Shown: positions 18,621 to 27,590 of the stretch, piece after piece | Position numbering within the stretch: position 1 is the first letter of the stretch | How the letters are laid out: each line of letters opens with the position of its first letter | Assembly: GCF_002155145.1 (NCBI RefSeq) | Contig: NZ_CP021323.1 | Coordinates: 930,001 to 994,000 of the forward strand | Origin: Kushneria konosiri | GTDB lineage: Bacteria > Pseudomonadota > Gammaproteobacteria > Pseudomonadales > Halomonadaceae | Direction of reading: 5' to 3' | Length of the DNA: 64,000 bases | The notes under the pieces: generated by a model | What the model was told of the DNA's origin: nothing | Database searches by the model: none | The model's input: only the letters and a program-made list of their open reading frames with translations | Made by a program: the position numbers and the translations under genes

Positions 18621-20033
18621 ATGGTCAAAGGCCTCCTGATGAATGGACATGAGGCCATGACGGACACACGCCCGGATCAAACGACACTGCATATCGGTTA
18701 TGGCGCCGGCTTTGCCGGCGATCGGCCACAGGCGGCGCTGGCACTGGCCCGGGACCTGGCCTCCCGTCATGGCCCTCGCTATCTGGCGCTTGAACTGCTT
18801 GCCGAACGCACGCTGGCCCAGTGTCAGCAAAGGCGCCATGACGATGAGCGCTCAGGCTACGCACTGCGACTATTTGACTTCCTTGAACCGATCCTTCCCA
18901 TCTGTCTGGAAAGCCGAATTCCCGTCATCACCAACGGCGGTGCGGCCCATCCGGTGGCAGCCGCCTATCGCCTGCGCACCTGGCTTGACGCTCAGGGCTT
19001 TCACAACGCCCGCATTGCCTGCGTGCTCGGCGATGACCTTTTCGAGCAGCTGGGCACCACGCCCTCCCCGGACTGGCTGCCGGAGGATGTGGTGCTCGAT
19101 GAAGTGGTCTCTTGCAATGTCTACATTGGCGCCGAGCGGATTCAGCAGGCGCTGGAAGAAGGCGCCGATATTGTGCTGTGCGGCCGCGTGGCCGACCCCT
19201 CGATGGCCGTTGGCGCCATTCGACACGGTCTGGGCTGGTCAGCCGATGACCCCGGGTTGACCGCCATTGCACTGGCGACCGGGCATCTGCTGGAGTGCTG
19301 CACCCAGATCACCGGAGGCTATTTTGCCGACCCGATCACCAACCCCATTCCCGATCCAGCGCATCCGGGCTGCCCAATCATCGAGCTGGGGGCAGAGGGC
19401 CAGCTGATCGTCACCAAAACCGCCGGCACCGGGGGAATGGTCAGTGCCCGCACCGTCAAGGAGCAGCTGCTCTATGAGATCCATGACCCGGCAGCCTATC
19501 TGACGCCGGATGGCGTGATGGACATCAGCCGGGCACAGGTCATCGATCACGGCGACAACCGGGTAGAAGTCCGCGGCATTCAGGGCCGGCCGGCCCCGGC
19601 CACCCTCAAGGGCAACCTGGGGCTTAAAGGCCTGTGGTTTGGTGAAGCCGGTATTTCCTATGCCGGCCCTCGCGCCCTGGCCCGAGCGCAACTGGCGCGC
19701 GAGATCGTGATGACCCGCGCCGCCGAACTGGCCCCGAATCTCGCACCACGGCTGGATATTGTCGGCTTTTGCAGTGTGCTCGGCGACGCCGGAGGCGCAG
19801 TCATCAGCCAACGCCCGGATATCGAGGATGGTGTCGATGACGCTCGCCTTCGCCTGGGGGTCGTGGATCGCGACCGCGGGGCCATTGAGGCGCTGCTTTA
19901 CGATTTCGAGTCCCTCTATACCAACGGCCCGGCCGGCGGCGGCGGTATTCGCACCCATCTGGTCGAATCACTGCGTACCGAGGATTTTTTGATCGACCGT
20001 CACGCTGTTCCCACCTTCCTTGCCTGGTATTAA
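18621..20033 (+). CDS. AtuA-family protein (DUF1446)
   Basis: Up to 470 residues of the acyclic terpene utilisation AtuA family. Family features are the N-terminal GYGAGFAGDR, ITNGGAAHP, GADIVLCGRVADPSM, and a conserved C-terminal half with VTKTAGTGGMVSARTVKEQLLYEIHDP. AtuA is needed for citronellol/geranate use in Pseudomonas, but its biochemical role is unresolved and many homologues serve other carboxylates. The start is ambiguous: ATG codons at 18621, 18639 (AAAGG upstream) and 18657 are in frame, and 18639 or 18657 may be the true start. It is followed 11 nt later by its usual small partner. Confidence 0.88.
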   Translation: MVKGLLMNGHEAMTDTRPDQTTLHIGYGAGFAGDRPQAALALARDLASRHGPRYLALELLAERTLAQCQQRRHDDERSGYALRLFDFLEPILPICLESRIPVITNGGAAHPVAAAYRLRTWLDAQGFHNARIACVLGDDLFEQLGTTPSPDWLPEDVVLDEVVSCNVYIGAERIQQALEEGADIVLCGRVADPSMAVGAIRHGLGWSADDPGLTAIALATGHLLECCTQITGGYFADPITNPIPDPAHPGCPIIELGAEGQLIVTKTAGTGGMVSARTVKEQLLYEIHDPAAYLTPDGVMDISRAQVIDHGDNRVEVRGIQGRPAPATLKGNLGLKGLWFGEAGISYAGPRALARAQLAREIVMTRAAELAPNLAPRLDIVGFCSVLGDAGGAVISQRPDIEDGVDDARLRLGVVDRDRGAIEALLYDFESLYTNGPAGGGGIRTHLVESLRTEDFLIDRHAVPTFLAWY

Positions 20034-20044
20034 GGAGTCTCGCC

Positions 20045-20407
20045 ATGCTCAACGCAGCCCCCGCCCCGTTATCCTCGGTGCTACTGGCGGATTACGCCCA
20101 TGCCCGGGCCGGTGACAAGGGCAATCATCTCAATATTGCGGTGTTTATCTTTCAACCTGGCCATTACGACTGGCTCGTCGCCATGCTCACGCCTGAACGT
20201 GTCGCGGCCCATTTTCATGCCCGACGCCCTTCTGCCGTGCACTGCCATGCACTGCCAACGCTTGGTGGTCTCAACATCGTGCTGGAAAACGTGCTCGAAG
20301 GTGGGGTCAACCAGAGTGCCGGTCTGGATCGTCACGGCAAGACCCTGAGCTATCACCTGCTGGGGCTATACCTGCCCGCCCCCGCTGTCACGTCGCATCA
20401 ACAATAA
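20045..20407 (+). CDS. AtuA-associated small protein (C-terminal domain of AtuA-type enzymes)
   Basis: A 120-residue protein matching the domain that is fused to the C-terminus of some DUF1446 proteins: ADYAHARAGDKGNHLNIAV at the start and LNIVLENVLEGGVNQSAGLD in the middle. The ARAGDKGN motif is a hallmark of this partner. Its position 11 nt after the AtuA-like gene and the occurrence of natural fusions in the family indicate that the two proteins act together. AAGGAG precedes the ATG. Confidence 0.82.
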   Translation: MLNAAPAPLSSVLLADYAHARAGDKGNHLNIAVFIFQPGHYDWLVAMLTPERVAAHFHARRPSAVHCHALPTLGGLNIVLENVLEGGVNQSAGLDRHGKTLSYHLLGLYLPAPAVTSHQQ

Positions 20408-20436
20408 AAGCCATCGATGCCCGGAGGTAGAATGCC

Positions 20437-21738
20437 ATGGTAACCCTGCTCGGCTTCGTGATGATGGGATCCATCATCGCCCTGATTCTGGCCAGACGTC
20501 TCAGTCCCATCGTGGCCTTTGCCACCATTCCGATCATCATCAGCCTGATGGCCGGATTTTCAGCAACGCAGATCGGCGAGTTCGTCAAATCCGGACTGAC
20601 GTCAGTGACGCCCACCGCCACGCTGTTCATTTTCGCCATTCTCTATTTCGGCATCATGCGTGAGCGCGGCCTGTTTGACCCGCTGGTGGCCGTGCTGTTG
20701 CGCGGCACGCGCGGCCAGCCGGTACGGGTCACCATGGCAACCGTTTTGATTGCCGCCGTGGCGCATCTTGACGGTATCGGCGCTGCCACCTTTCTGCTGA
20801 CCATACCCGCGCTGCTGCCACTTTATCAGCGTTTGAACATCAGCCCGCTGGTGCTGGTGTGTCTGGTCGGGCTGAGTGCCGGTGTGATGAACATGATGCC
20901 CTGGGGCGGGCCGACCGCCCGAGCTGCGGCCGTCTCGGGGATTGATGCCACCGAGCTCTGGATGCCGCTGCTGCCGGTGCAGCTGTTCGGGCTGGTATTG
21001 ATGCTGGGGCTGGCCTTCATGTTCGGTCGTCGGGCGCAGCATCAGCTTCATCATCAGGGCATCACCGTGGATGAAACCTTCGTGACGCAAATGTCTGTCC
21101 GTGAAGGCGGGCTGCCTACCAGCCACTGGCGCTACTGGGGCAATCTGGTCCTGACCCTGCTGGTGCTGACGGCACTGTTTACCGGGCTGTTTCCGCTCTA
21201 CCTGACCTTCATGATCGGCCTTGCCGTCGCCCTGGTACTCAACTTCCCGTCCCTGAAGGATCAGGCCGACGCCGTTGCCCGTCATGCCAGCGACGCACTG
21301 TCCATGGCACTGGTGATGCTGGCCGCCGGCGTGCTGCTGGGCATTCTGGCCGGCACCGGCATGTCTGATGGCATGGCCCACCGACTTCTGGATCTGTTGC
21401 CCGGCGGTGCGGTGAGCTCCCTGCACATTATCGTGGGCGTGCTGGGTGTCCCGTTGCAGATGATCTTTTCACCGGATGCCTACTATTTCGCCCTGATGCC
21501 GATCGTGCGGGATGTGGCCCAGGCCGGTGGCGTGTCGGTAGAAGCGATCGCCCGCGCCATGTTGATCGGGGAAAATACCGGTTTCAGCGTCAGTCCGGTG
21601 GTGCCCAGTGTCTACCTGGCCATCGGCCTTGCCGGTGTCGACCTGCGCGCCCATATCCGGTTCTCCTTTCTATGGGCATGGGGGCTGAGCGTCATCCTGC
21701 TGCTGTTTGCCATGCTGATCGGCGCCGTTGCCGCCTGA
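20437..21738 (+). CDS. CitMHS-family carboxylate transporter
   Basis: A 433-residue inner-membrane protein with about 11-12 hydrophobic segments. Motifs of the citrate-metal:H+ symporter family are present: AHLDGIGAATFLLTIPALLP and MNMMPWGGPTARAA, and near the end FSPDAYYFALMPIV and ENTGFSVSPVVPSVYLAIGLAGVDLRAHI. It follows the AtuA pair by 29 nt and so probably imports the substrate of that pathway, citrate or a related carboxylate possibly as a metal complex. A long terminator follows. Confidence 0.92.
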   Translation: MVTLLGFVMMGSIIALILARRLSPIVAFATIPIIISLMAGFSATQIGEFVKSGLTSVTPTATLFIFAILYFGIMRERGLFDPLVAVLLRGTRGQPVRVTMATVLIAAVAHLDGIGAATFLLTIPALLPLYQRLNISPLVLVCLVGLSAGVMNMMPWGGPTARAAAVSGIDATELWMPLLPVQLFGLVLMLGLAFMFGRRAQHQLHHQGITVDETFVTQMSVREGGLPTSHWRYWGNLVLTLLVLTALFTGLFPLYLTFMIGLAVALVLNFPSLKDQADAVARHASDALSMALVMLAAGVLLGILAGTGMSDGMAHRLLDLLPGGAVSSLHIIVGVLGVPLQMIFSPDAYYFALMPIVRDVAQAGGVSVEAIARAMLIGENTGFSVSPVVPSVYLAIGLAGVDLRAHIRFSFLWAWGLSVILLLFAMLIGAVAA

Positions 21739-21764
21739 GCCGGCAGATACCCAACAAGGCACAA

Positions 21765-21808
21765 GAGAAAAGGGGCGGCATGGTCTGTACCATGCCGCCC
21801 CTTTTCTC
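21765..21808. terminator. Long bidirectional terminator
   Basis: Perfect 20-bp arms starting GAGAAAAGGGGCGG, with a CTGT loop, lie between the convergent CitMHS and thiolase genes. The arms themselves supply A and T tracts on both strands. Confidence 0.92.
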
Positions 21809-21834
21809 ATTCACTCTTTCATTCGCTGGAGCCG

Positions 21835-23010
21835 TCAGGGCCGCTCTACGGCCATGGCCACCCCCTGACCGCCACCCACACAGAGCGTGGCCAGACCACG
21901 ACGGGCCTCGCGGCGGCCCATTTCATGGATCAGGCTGACCAGAATTCTCGCCCCGGACGCGCCGATGGGATGTCCCAGCGCGATGGCACCCCCATTGACG
22001 TTGACCCGCTCCAACGACCAGCCCATCTGCTGCTGTACCGCCAGTGCCTGAGCGGCAAAGGCCTCATTGGCCTCAATCAGCTCAAGATCACCGACCGACC
22101 ACCGGGCGCGCTCAAGACAGCGCTGCGTGGCCGGTACCGGTCCGATGCCCATAAAGGCCGGGTCGACGGCCGCCTCACCGTAGCCCCTGATGGTGGCCAT
22201 GATCGGCAGCCCCAGCGCCTCGGCACGCTCGCGTGACATGACCAGCACGGCAGCGGCACCATCGTTGAGCGTGGAGGCATTACCGGCCGTGACCGTACCG
22301 TCACGGGTAAACGCCGGCTTCAGACGCGACAGCGACTCGGCCGTCACGCTGTCGCGCGGCTGCTCATCCTGATCAACGGTGGTGGTCTCTCCACGCCGGC
22401 CCGACACCTCAACCGGGATGATTTCAGCCTCGAAGCGCCCGGCCTCACGGGCAGCACAGGCACGACGCTGGGATTCAACGGCAAGATCATCCTGCGCCTG
22501 ACGGGTAATGCCATAACGCTCGGCCAGATTCTCCGCGGTGATCCCCATGTGATAGTCATTGAAGGCATCCCACAGGCCGTCATGCAACAGGCTATCCAGC
22601 AGCTCGGCATGACCCATGCGCAGTCCCGTGCGGGCTTTGGGCAGCACATACGGTGCCAGACTCATGTTCTCCATGCCGCCGGCCACCACGATGTCGGCAT
22701 CACCACAGCGAATGGCACGCGCTGCCATCGTCACGGCACTGAGGCCTGAGCCACAGACCCGGTCAATGGTCATGGCCGGCACCGCTTCGGGCAGGCCGGC
22801 ATGGATGGCGGCCTGACGCGCTGTATTCTGTCCGGCCCCGGCACGCAGTACGTGGCCCATGATGACCTCATCCACCGAGGCCGGATCAACGTTTCCCAGT
22901 ACGCCACGAATGACCGCAGCGCCCAGCTTGGCAGCCGGCACGGTAGACAGCGCGCCCTGAAAGGCACCAATGGCAGTGCGTCCGGTGCCCACAATCACGA
23001 CCTCACGCAT
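21835..23010 (-). CDS. Acetyl-CoA acetyltransferase (thiolase II)
   Basis: A 391-residue thiolase that splits acetoacetyl-CoA into two acetyl-CoA or runs in reverse. The acyl-accepting Cys86 (DRVCGSGL), His347 (GHPIGASG) and Cys377 (CVGGGQG) are all present. It is the third gene of a leftward operon, overlapping the end of the CoA-transferase B gene by 8 nt, so it is probably degradative (AtoB role) rather than the PHB-synthesis enzyme PhaA, though sequence alone does not settle this. Confidence 0.94.
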   Translation of the reverse strand: MREVVIVGTGRTAIGAFQGALSTVPAAKLGAAVIRGVLGNVDPASVDEVIMGHVLRAGAGQNTARQAAIHAGLPEAVPAMTIDRVCGSGLSAVTMAARAIRCGDADIVVAGGMENMSLAPYVLPKARTGLRMGHAELLDSLLHDGLWDAFNDYHMGITAENLAERYGITRQAQDDLAVESQRRACAAREAGRFEAEIIPVEVSGRRGETTTVDQDEQPRDSVTAESLSRLKPAFTRDGTVTAGNASTLNDGAAAVLVMSRERAEALGLPIMATIRGYGEAAVDPAFMGIGPVPATQRCLERARWSVGDLELIEANEAFAAQALAVQQQMGWSLERVNVNGGAIALGHPIGASGARILVSLIHEMGRREARRGLATLCVGGGQGVAMAVERP

Positions 23011-23650
23011 GGCGTTTCTCCCGTTGATCGATCAGTTCACAGCCGGTGGCCTTGCGAATCTCGTCCAGCGTCACGCCGGGTGCCAGCTCAATCAGCGCCA
23101 GACCCTCATCGGTGATATCCATCACCCCCAAGTCACTGATGATGCGATTGACCACGCCGACCCCGGTCAGTGGCAAAGTGCATTCAGGCAGGATCTTGTG
23201 CTCGCCTTTGGCCGTGTGCCCCATCAACACCACCACACGCTGCACGCCGGCCACCAGGTCCATGGCGCCGCCCATGCCCTTGACCATTTTCCCCGGAATC
23301 ATCCAGTTGGCCAGATCGCCCCTCTGCGAAACCTGCATGGCCCCCAGAATGGCGAGATTGATATGGCCACCGCGAATCATGGCAAAGGACTCGGCGTTAT
23401 CGAAAAAACTGCTGCCGGGCAGAGAGGTTACCGTCTGCTTGCCGGCATTGATCAGGTCCGGGTCCACGGTTTCCTCGGTGGGAAACGGGCCGATGCCCAG
23501 CATGCCGTTTTCGGACTGCAACCACACGTCCATGCCCGGCGGAATATGGTTGGCCACCAGCGTCGGCTGACCGATGCCAAGGTTGACGTAAAAGCCATCC
23601 TGCAGCTCACCGGCGGCACGTGCCGCCATCTGTTCGCGACTCCAGGCCAT
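23003..23650 (-). CDS. scoB: 3-oxoacid CoA-transferase subunit B
   Basis: A 215-residue subunit with the catalytic Glu47 in the [10 protein letters not shown] motif, which forms the CoA-thioester intermediate. With subunit A it moves CoA from succinyl-CoA (ScoAB) or acetyl-CoA (AtoDA) to acetoacetate; the length and N-terminus look more like Sco. It starts 1 nt after the subunit A stop codon and overlaps the thiolase start, showing tight coupling. Confidence 0.93.
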   Translation of the reverse strand: MAWSREQMAARAAGELQDGFYVNLGIGQPTLVANHIPPGMDVWLQSENGMLGIGPFPTEETVDPDLINAGKQTVTSLPGSSFFDNAESFAMIRGGHINLAILGAMQVSQRGDLANWMIPGKMVKGMGGAMDLVAGVQRVVVLMGHTAKGEHKILPECTLPLTGVGVVNRIISDLGVMDITDEGLALIELAPGVTLDEIRKATGCELIDQREKRHA

Positions 23651-23651
23651 G

Positions 23652-24353
23652 TCAGCTTGCCTCTCTCAGGGTGCGTTTTTCGATCCGCTTTTCCGGCGTC
23701 TGGTTGACCACGATGCGATCAACGAAAATGCCCGGCAGATGCACATCATCCGGATCAATCTCACCGGTCTCGACGATCTCCTCGACTTCCGCCACACAGA
23801 CCCGGCCGGCCATCGCGGCCAGAGGATTGAAATTGCGGGCCGTTTTGGCAAAGCGCAAATTGCCGGCGCGATCCGCGGTCTGCGCCTTGATCAGGGCCAC
23901 ATCCACGACCAGGCCCCGCTCCATGACGTAGTGCTGGCCCTCGAATTCACGGACCTCCTTGCCCTCGGCCACCTTTGTGCCATAGCCCGTGCGGGTGTAA
24001 AAGGCCGCAATACCGGCGCCCCCGGCCCGCAACCGCTCGGCCAGAGTACCCTGCGGGCAGAACTCGAGCTCCAGCTCACCGGAGAGATACTGACGCTCGA
24101 ACTCGCGGTTTTCACCGACATAGGAAGAGATCATTTTCTTGACCTGTCGGGTGGCCAGCAAAAGCCCGAGCCCGAAGTCATCCACCCCGGCATTGTTGCT
24201 TGCAATGGTCAGCCCGCGACAGCCGGTCTCCCGCAGCGCCATGATCAGGGCCTCGGGAATACCGCACAGCCCGAAGCCGCCGACCGCCAGGGTCATGTCA
24301 TCGGTCATGATGTCGGCTAGGGCCACATCGGCATTACCGTACAGCTTGTTCAT
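23652..24353 (-). CDS. scoA: 3-oxoacid CoA-transferase subunit A
   Basis: A 233-residue subunit with the N-terminal [13 protein letters not shown] glycine-rich CoA-binding motif and [12 protein letters not shown], both typical of ScoA. The ATG at 24353 gives the family N-terminus [14 protein letters not shown]; the frame continues upstream without family similarity. It is the first gene of scoA-scoB-thiolase, which together convert acetoacetate to two acetyl-CoA. No 3-hydroxybutyrate dehydrogenase or dedicated regulator is adjacent. Confidence 0.93.
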   Translation of the reverse strand: MNKLYGNADVALADIMTDDMTLAVGGFGLCGIPEALIMALRETGCRGLTIASNNAGVDDFGLGLLLATRQVKKMISSYVGENREFERQYLSGELELEFCPQGTLAERLRAGGAGIAAFYTRTGYGTKVAEGKEVREFEGQHYVMERGLVVDVALIKAQTADRAGNLRFAKTARNFNPLAAMAGRVCVAEVEEIVETGEIDPDDVHLPGIFVDRIVVNQTPEKRIEKRTLREAS

Positions 24354-24777
24354 GTTCTGCCCTCGGATCGAAAGGGATAAACGTTCACTCTGGTGACTCA
24401 GCCCGCACCGCACCAGAAGATTTGTTGAATAGGCTGATTCATATTGATGATGGCGCCTTTTGACGCAGCGAGTCGAAGCCCCTGAAGCTGGCCGACAGCT
24501 TCGCAAAAGCATCACCGTGACCGTCATTATTGGCCAGCCACTGATCAAGTGACCAAAATCATCGAGATTTTCATCAGGGGCTCATGAAGGGCATCAGCCG
24601 AAAGAAATAGAAGTTCAGAGATGGCTACTCATGCCTGTCACCAGAAAAATCATGCTCGCCATGCCAGCGTGATTAAACAAGGCGCCGATCGGGCTGATCG
24701 CCTTTTACGGCACGGATATGAGCCCGCGCCAACGTCATCCTTGGGACATCGCTTCCACAGTCTCTCAAGGTGTCGAC
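24354..24777. other. Divergent intergenic region upstream of scoA
   Basis: About 424 bases without a convincing gene. It must contain the scoA promoter (leftward) and that of the esterase-like gene (rightward). Near its right end lies a terminator-like hairpin, reported separately. The remainder is less GC-rich than the flanking genes. Confidence 0.55.
24679..24706 (+). terminator. Terminator-like hairpin in a leader
   Basis: AAGGC and GATC pair with GATC and GCCTT around a GGGCT loop, with a 3-nt bulge, followed by TTTT. No coding gene reads into it from the left on this strand, so it would end a short non-coding RNA or attenuate the next gene. Confidence 0.35.
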
Positions 24778-25458
24778 ATGTCCTTTGCCCAGTCCTCGAT
24801 CATCGAACCCGCCAACGGCCGCCCGGCGGATGCCTGCGTTATTTTCCTGCATGGTCAGGGTGGCAGCGGTTATGACTTTGAACCGCTGTTCCATGCCCTC
24901 GCCCTGCCGGCCAGCAGCGCCGTGCGTTTCGTGCTGCCCGGTGCGCCGATGCGCCAGCTCGAATGTCGCCAGGGCGCACGTGCCAGCGCCTGGTATGACG
25001 CCGCACCCGGTGAAAACGCCGGCGGCCACGCTCAGCAGCAGATGGTGGATGCCGTGCGTCAGGTCGAGATGCGCATCGAGAGTGCGCTGGCCGACGGCAT
25101 TGATGCCAGCCGCATCATTCTGGGCGGATTTGGTCAGGGGGCCGACATCGCCGCGCAAACCGCACTGGGCTATCGCAAGGGTCTGGGCGGCTTGATGATG
25201 CTCTCCACGGCGCTGGGCACGATGCCTTCCAATACCCATGACGCCAACCGTCATCTGCTGATCACCATGCACCACGGTCGTCAGGACCCGATCGTCGGCG
25301 AAGCCTCGGCACGTCAGCGCGCGGACGCCTTCACCCGCATGGGCTACAGCGTCGACTATCACGCCCACGCCATGGGCAACGAGTTCTGCGCCGATGAACT
25401 GTCGCAGCTGCGCGCCTGGCTGGTCACGCGCCTGATCCGCACGCGCCTGGTTGCCTGA
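24778..25458 (+). CDS. Carboxylesterase-family paralogue lacking catalytic Ser and His
   Basis: A 226-residue protein that aligns with the esterase at 16962-17633 over its whole length (HGQGGSGYDF, ASAWYD, HHGRQDPIVG). The nucleophile elbow is GFGQG with Gly119 where the active paralogue has Ser118, and the catalytic His201 position reads Asn201 (AMGNEF). Asp170 remains. Both the nucleophile and the base are therefore missing, while frame, length and oxyanion-hole motif are intact, which suggests a retained non-hydrolytic function rather than decay. AAGG lies 7 nt before the ATG. Confidence 0.85.
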   Translation: MSFAQSSIIEPANGRPADACVIFLHGQGGSGYDFEPLFHALALPASSAVRFVLPGAPMRQLECRQGARASAWYDAAPGENAGGHAQQQMVDAVRQVEMRIESALADGIDASRIILGGFGQGADIAAQTALGYRKGLGGLMMLSTALGTMPSNTHDANRHLLITMHHGRQDPIVGEASARQRADAFTRMGYSVDYHAHAMGNEFCADELSQLRAWLVTRLIRTRLVA

Positions 25459-25486
25459 TGGCCCGCCTCGGATCATCCTGCACCGA

Positions 25487-25518
25487 TTAAAAAAGCGCCG
25501 CCCATTGGGCGGCGTTTT
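25487..25518. terminator. Bidirectional terminator
   Basis: CGCCGCCC/GGGCGGCG arms with an ATT loop, preceded by A6 and followed by T4, between two convergent genes. Confidence 0.9.
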
Positions 25519-25520
25519 CA

Positions 25521-26987
25521 TTATCGGGATCTGCTGTGCTGGCGGTTGGCAATCTTGATGAACTGCGCGCTGTCACGAGGCGGCCGGGTGACCAGACTGG
25601 CCCCGAGATACAAAAGCGTGGCCACCGGCAGGCCCCAGAGCCCGGCCGGCAGGCCCAGCGGCTTGAAGCCGGTGACAAAGCTTGCCAGCACCAGACTCCC
25701 GGCGCCAATAATGCTGACCAGTGCGCCGGCAGCCGTCCCGCGGCGCCAGAAAAAGGCCCCCACAATGGCCGGCACGGCCACCACCAGACCACTTGATGAC
25801 GCCACCGACAGCACCGCGATCAGATCAAGGCGAAGCTCGGCAAACCCGAGCGCAATCAGCGCAATGACCGGCATCACCCACTTGCCCAGTTTGAGCTGGG
25901 CCTGTTCGCTGCCCTGGTCTTTTGACGTCGATCGAAGATCTCGCGCAATCATCGAGGCCAGCGTCAGCATGATCGAATCGATGGTCGATACCGCCGCCGC
26001 CAGAATGCCCACCATCACGATGCCCCCCAGTACCGGTGGCACATGGGCGGAGGCCAGCAGCGTCGGCGTGGCCAGATCGGCGCTCTCAAGCGAGGGAAAG
26101 GCGACCAGCGCCGAAAATCCCCACAGCACCGACACCAGCGTGTAGATAAAACCGAACACCAGAAAGCCCAGCAGCATGCGACGCATGGCGGACAGGTCCT
26201 TTGGCATGAAAAGGCGCTGACTGACCTGCGGGTTGGAGAGGCTGAAAAAGAACCACGGCAGGGTCAGCCCCAGAAAATTGACCAGATTGAACACGCCGTT
26301 GCCCGGCACCACCAGCGACTGCGGATGCTCCAGTGCCAGCCGGTCAAAGAGCATGGCAAACCCGCCCAGCTCGTGAACCACCAGCAGCGCCACCGCTGTT
26401 GAGGCCACGATCATGAACAGCGCCTGGAGCGAATCGGTCCAGGCCACCGAGCGCATCCCGGCAATGCGAGAAAACAGAATCGCCAGCAGGGTGGCCACCA
26501 CCACGCCGGTGGTAAACGACACTGCCCCGCCACTCATGCCGGAGAGCAGATAACCCACGCCGGCCAGCTGCACCGAGGCATACGGAATCAGAAACAGACA
26601 GCTGGTCAGCGTCACCGCCACCGCCACGCCGCGGCTTTCATAGCGATGGCCAAGCATCTCCCCGGGCGTCACAAAACCGAAGTGGCGGCCCACCGCCCAG
26701 AAGCGCGGTCCGAAGATCGCCACCAGCGATACGCCGGCAAAATACAAAATCTCGAACCCCAGCGCGCCCACACCGCCGGCGTAGGTCAGTCCGGCCAGCC
26801 CGACCATCATGAAGGCACTGTAGGTGGTGGCACTGTAGCTCAGCGCCGAGACCATCCCGCCCATCTGACGGTTGCCCAGAAAGTAATCGGCCATGCCGGT
26901 GCCCTGCCCCTGGCGCGAACGCCAGGCCACCACCAGTGACACCACTAGATAAAGCGCCACGGCACTCCAGATCAGCAACTCACTCAT
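25521..26987 (-). CDS. Sodium:solute symporter (SSS family)
   Basis: A 488-residue inner-membrane symporter with about 13 hydrophobic segments. SSS-family landmarks are YFLGNRQMGGMVSALSYSATTYSAFMMVG near the start, the GFVTPGEMLGHRY loop, and AAAVSTIDSIMLTLASMIARDL, which includes Na2-site Ser/Thr residues. The ATG at 26987 gives the usual short periplasmic N-terminus (MSELLIW); the frame is open further upstream. Its start overlaps the end of a small membrane-protein gene. The substrate is not evident; the family includes pantothenate, proline and carboxylate carriers. Confidence 0.92.
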   Translation of the reverse strand: MSELLIWSAVALYLVVSLVVAWRSRQGQGTGMADYFLGNRQMGGMVSALSYSATTYSAFMMVGLAGLTYAGGVGALGFEILYFAGVSLVAIFGPRFWAVGRHFGFVTPGEMLGHRYESRGVAVAVTLTSCLFLIPYASVQLAGVGYLLSGMSGGAVSFTTGVVVATLLAILFSRIAGMRSVAWTDSLQALFMIVASTAVALLVVHELGGFAMLFDRLALEHPQSLVVPGNGVFNLVNFLGLTLPWFFFSLSNPQVSQRLFMPKDLSAMRRMLLGFLVFGFIYTLVSVLWGFSALVAFPSLESADLATPTLLASAHVPPVLGGIVMVGILAAAVSTIDSIMLTLASMIARDLRSTSKDQGSEQAQLKLGKWVMPVIALIALGFAELRLDLIAVLSVASSSGLVVAVPAIVGAFFWRRGTAAGALVSIIGAGSLVLASFVTGFKPLGLPAGLWGLPVATLLYLGASLVTRPPRDSAQFIKIANRQHSRSR

Positions 26988-27192
26988 GCCCGGCACCCTG
27001 GTCATCGGCCTGTGCGGCGTCATTGAAATGGCGCGTGGCCAGCGCATTGAGCACGATGACCATTAGCCCCAGTACGCTCCAGAGCAGAAAGCTGCCATAC
27101 CAGGCCTGCACCCGTGACAGCCACGTAAAGGGCAATACAATGGCTGGAATCACCAATAGCCATACCACTCCGATCCAGCGCGCCGTGGTCAT
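26980..27192 (-). CDS. Small two-helix membrane protein paired with the SSS symporter
   Basis: A 70-residue protein with two hydrophobic helices (about 5-23 and 31-49) joined by a WLSRVQAWYG turn. It overlaps the symporter start by 8 nt and lies upstream of it. Small two-helix proteins of the DUF3311/DUF997 (YhdT) type are commonly encoded just before SSS carriers, and this fits that pattern, although I cannot assign the family with certainty. AAGG lies before the ATG at 27192. Confidence 0.72.
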   Translation of the reverse strand: MTTARWIGVVWLLVIPAIVLPFTWLSRVQAWYGSFLLWSVLGLMVIVLNALATRHFNDAAQADDQGAGHE

Positions 27193-27275
27193 CTCTGCCT
27201 TGCTCCCGGGGTTATGAAGGGAGGCCAGCATAGCGCGGCTGACTTATGCTCGAAATAAGCAAATAGCGTAAGGCG

Positions 27276-27302
27276 TAAAAAAACCGGGCTCTGACGGCCC
27301 GG
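27276..27302 (-). terminator. Terminator after ybiI
   Basis: Read on the minus strand, CCGGGC/GCCCGG arms around a short loop are followed by seven Ts. Confidence 0.85.
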
Positions 27303-27320
27303 CTACCGAGGCAGACACGC

Positions 27321-27590
27321 TTAACGCAACTGACTGTCCTTGCTGCCGCGTCGGTTAAAGCCCGCGCTGCGGCTGGTGTGGCGATCCTCCTCGGCCTGAC
27401 AGTTCACACAAAGCCGTACCCCCGGCACCAGCTCGCGCCGGCGCTCGGGAATCGGAGCCTCGCAGGCCTCACAGAACTCAAGGCTTTCGCCGTGATGCAC
27501 CAGACGACTGCGCGCCCGTGCCACGCCCTCTTCCACGGTGTCATCAATCTGATCCTGTACCGCACCATCTCGTGTCCAGCCGCCTGCCAT
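27321..27590 (-). CDS. ybiI: DksA/TraR-type zinc-finger protein YbiI
   Basis: An 89-residue protein nearly collinear with E. coli YbiI, from MAGGWTRDGAVQDQI to the C-terminal GFNRRGSKDSQLR. A four-cysteine zinc finger uses Cys40, Cys43, Cys61 and Cys64 (CEAC and CVNC). DksA/TraR relatives bind the RNA polymerase secondary channel, but YbiI itself is uncharacterised and lacks the long DksA coiled coil. It has its own terminator. Confidence 0.92.
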   Translation of the reverse strand: MAGGWTRDGAVQDQIDDTVEEGVARARSRLVHHGESLEFCEACEAPIPERRRELVPGVRLCVNCQAEEDRHTSRSAGFNRRGSKDSQLR

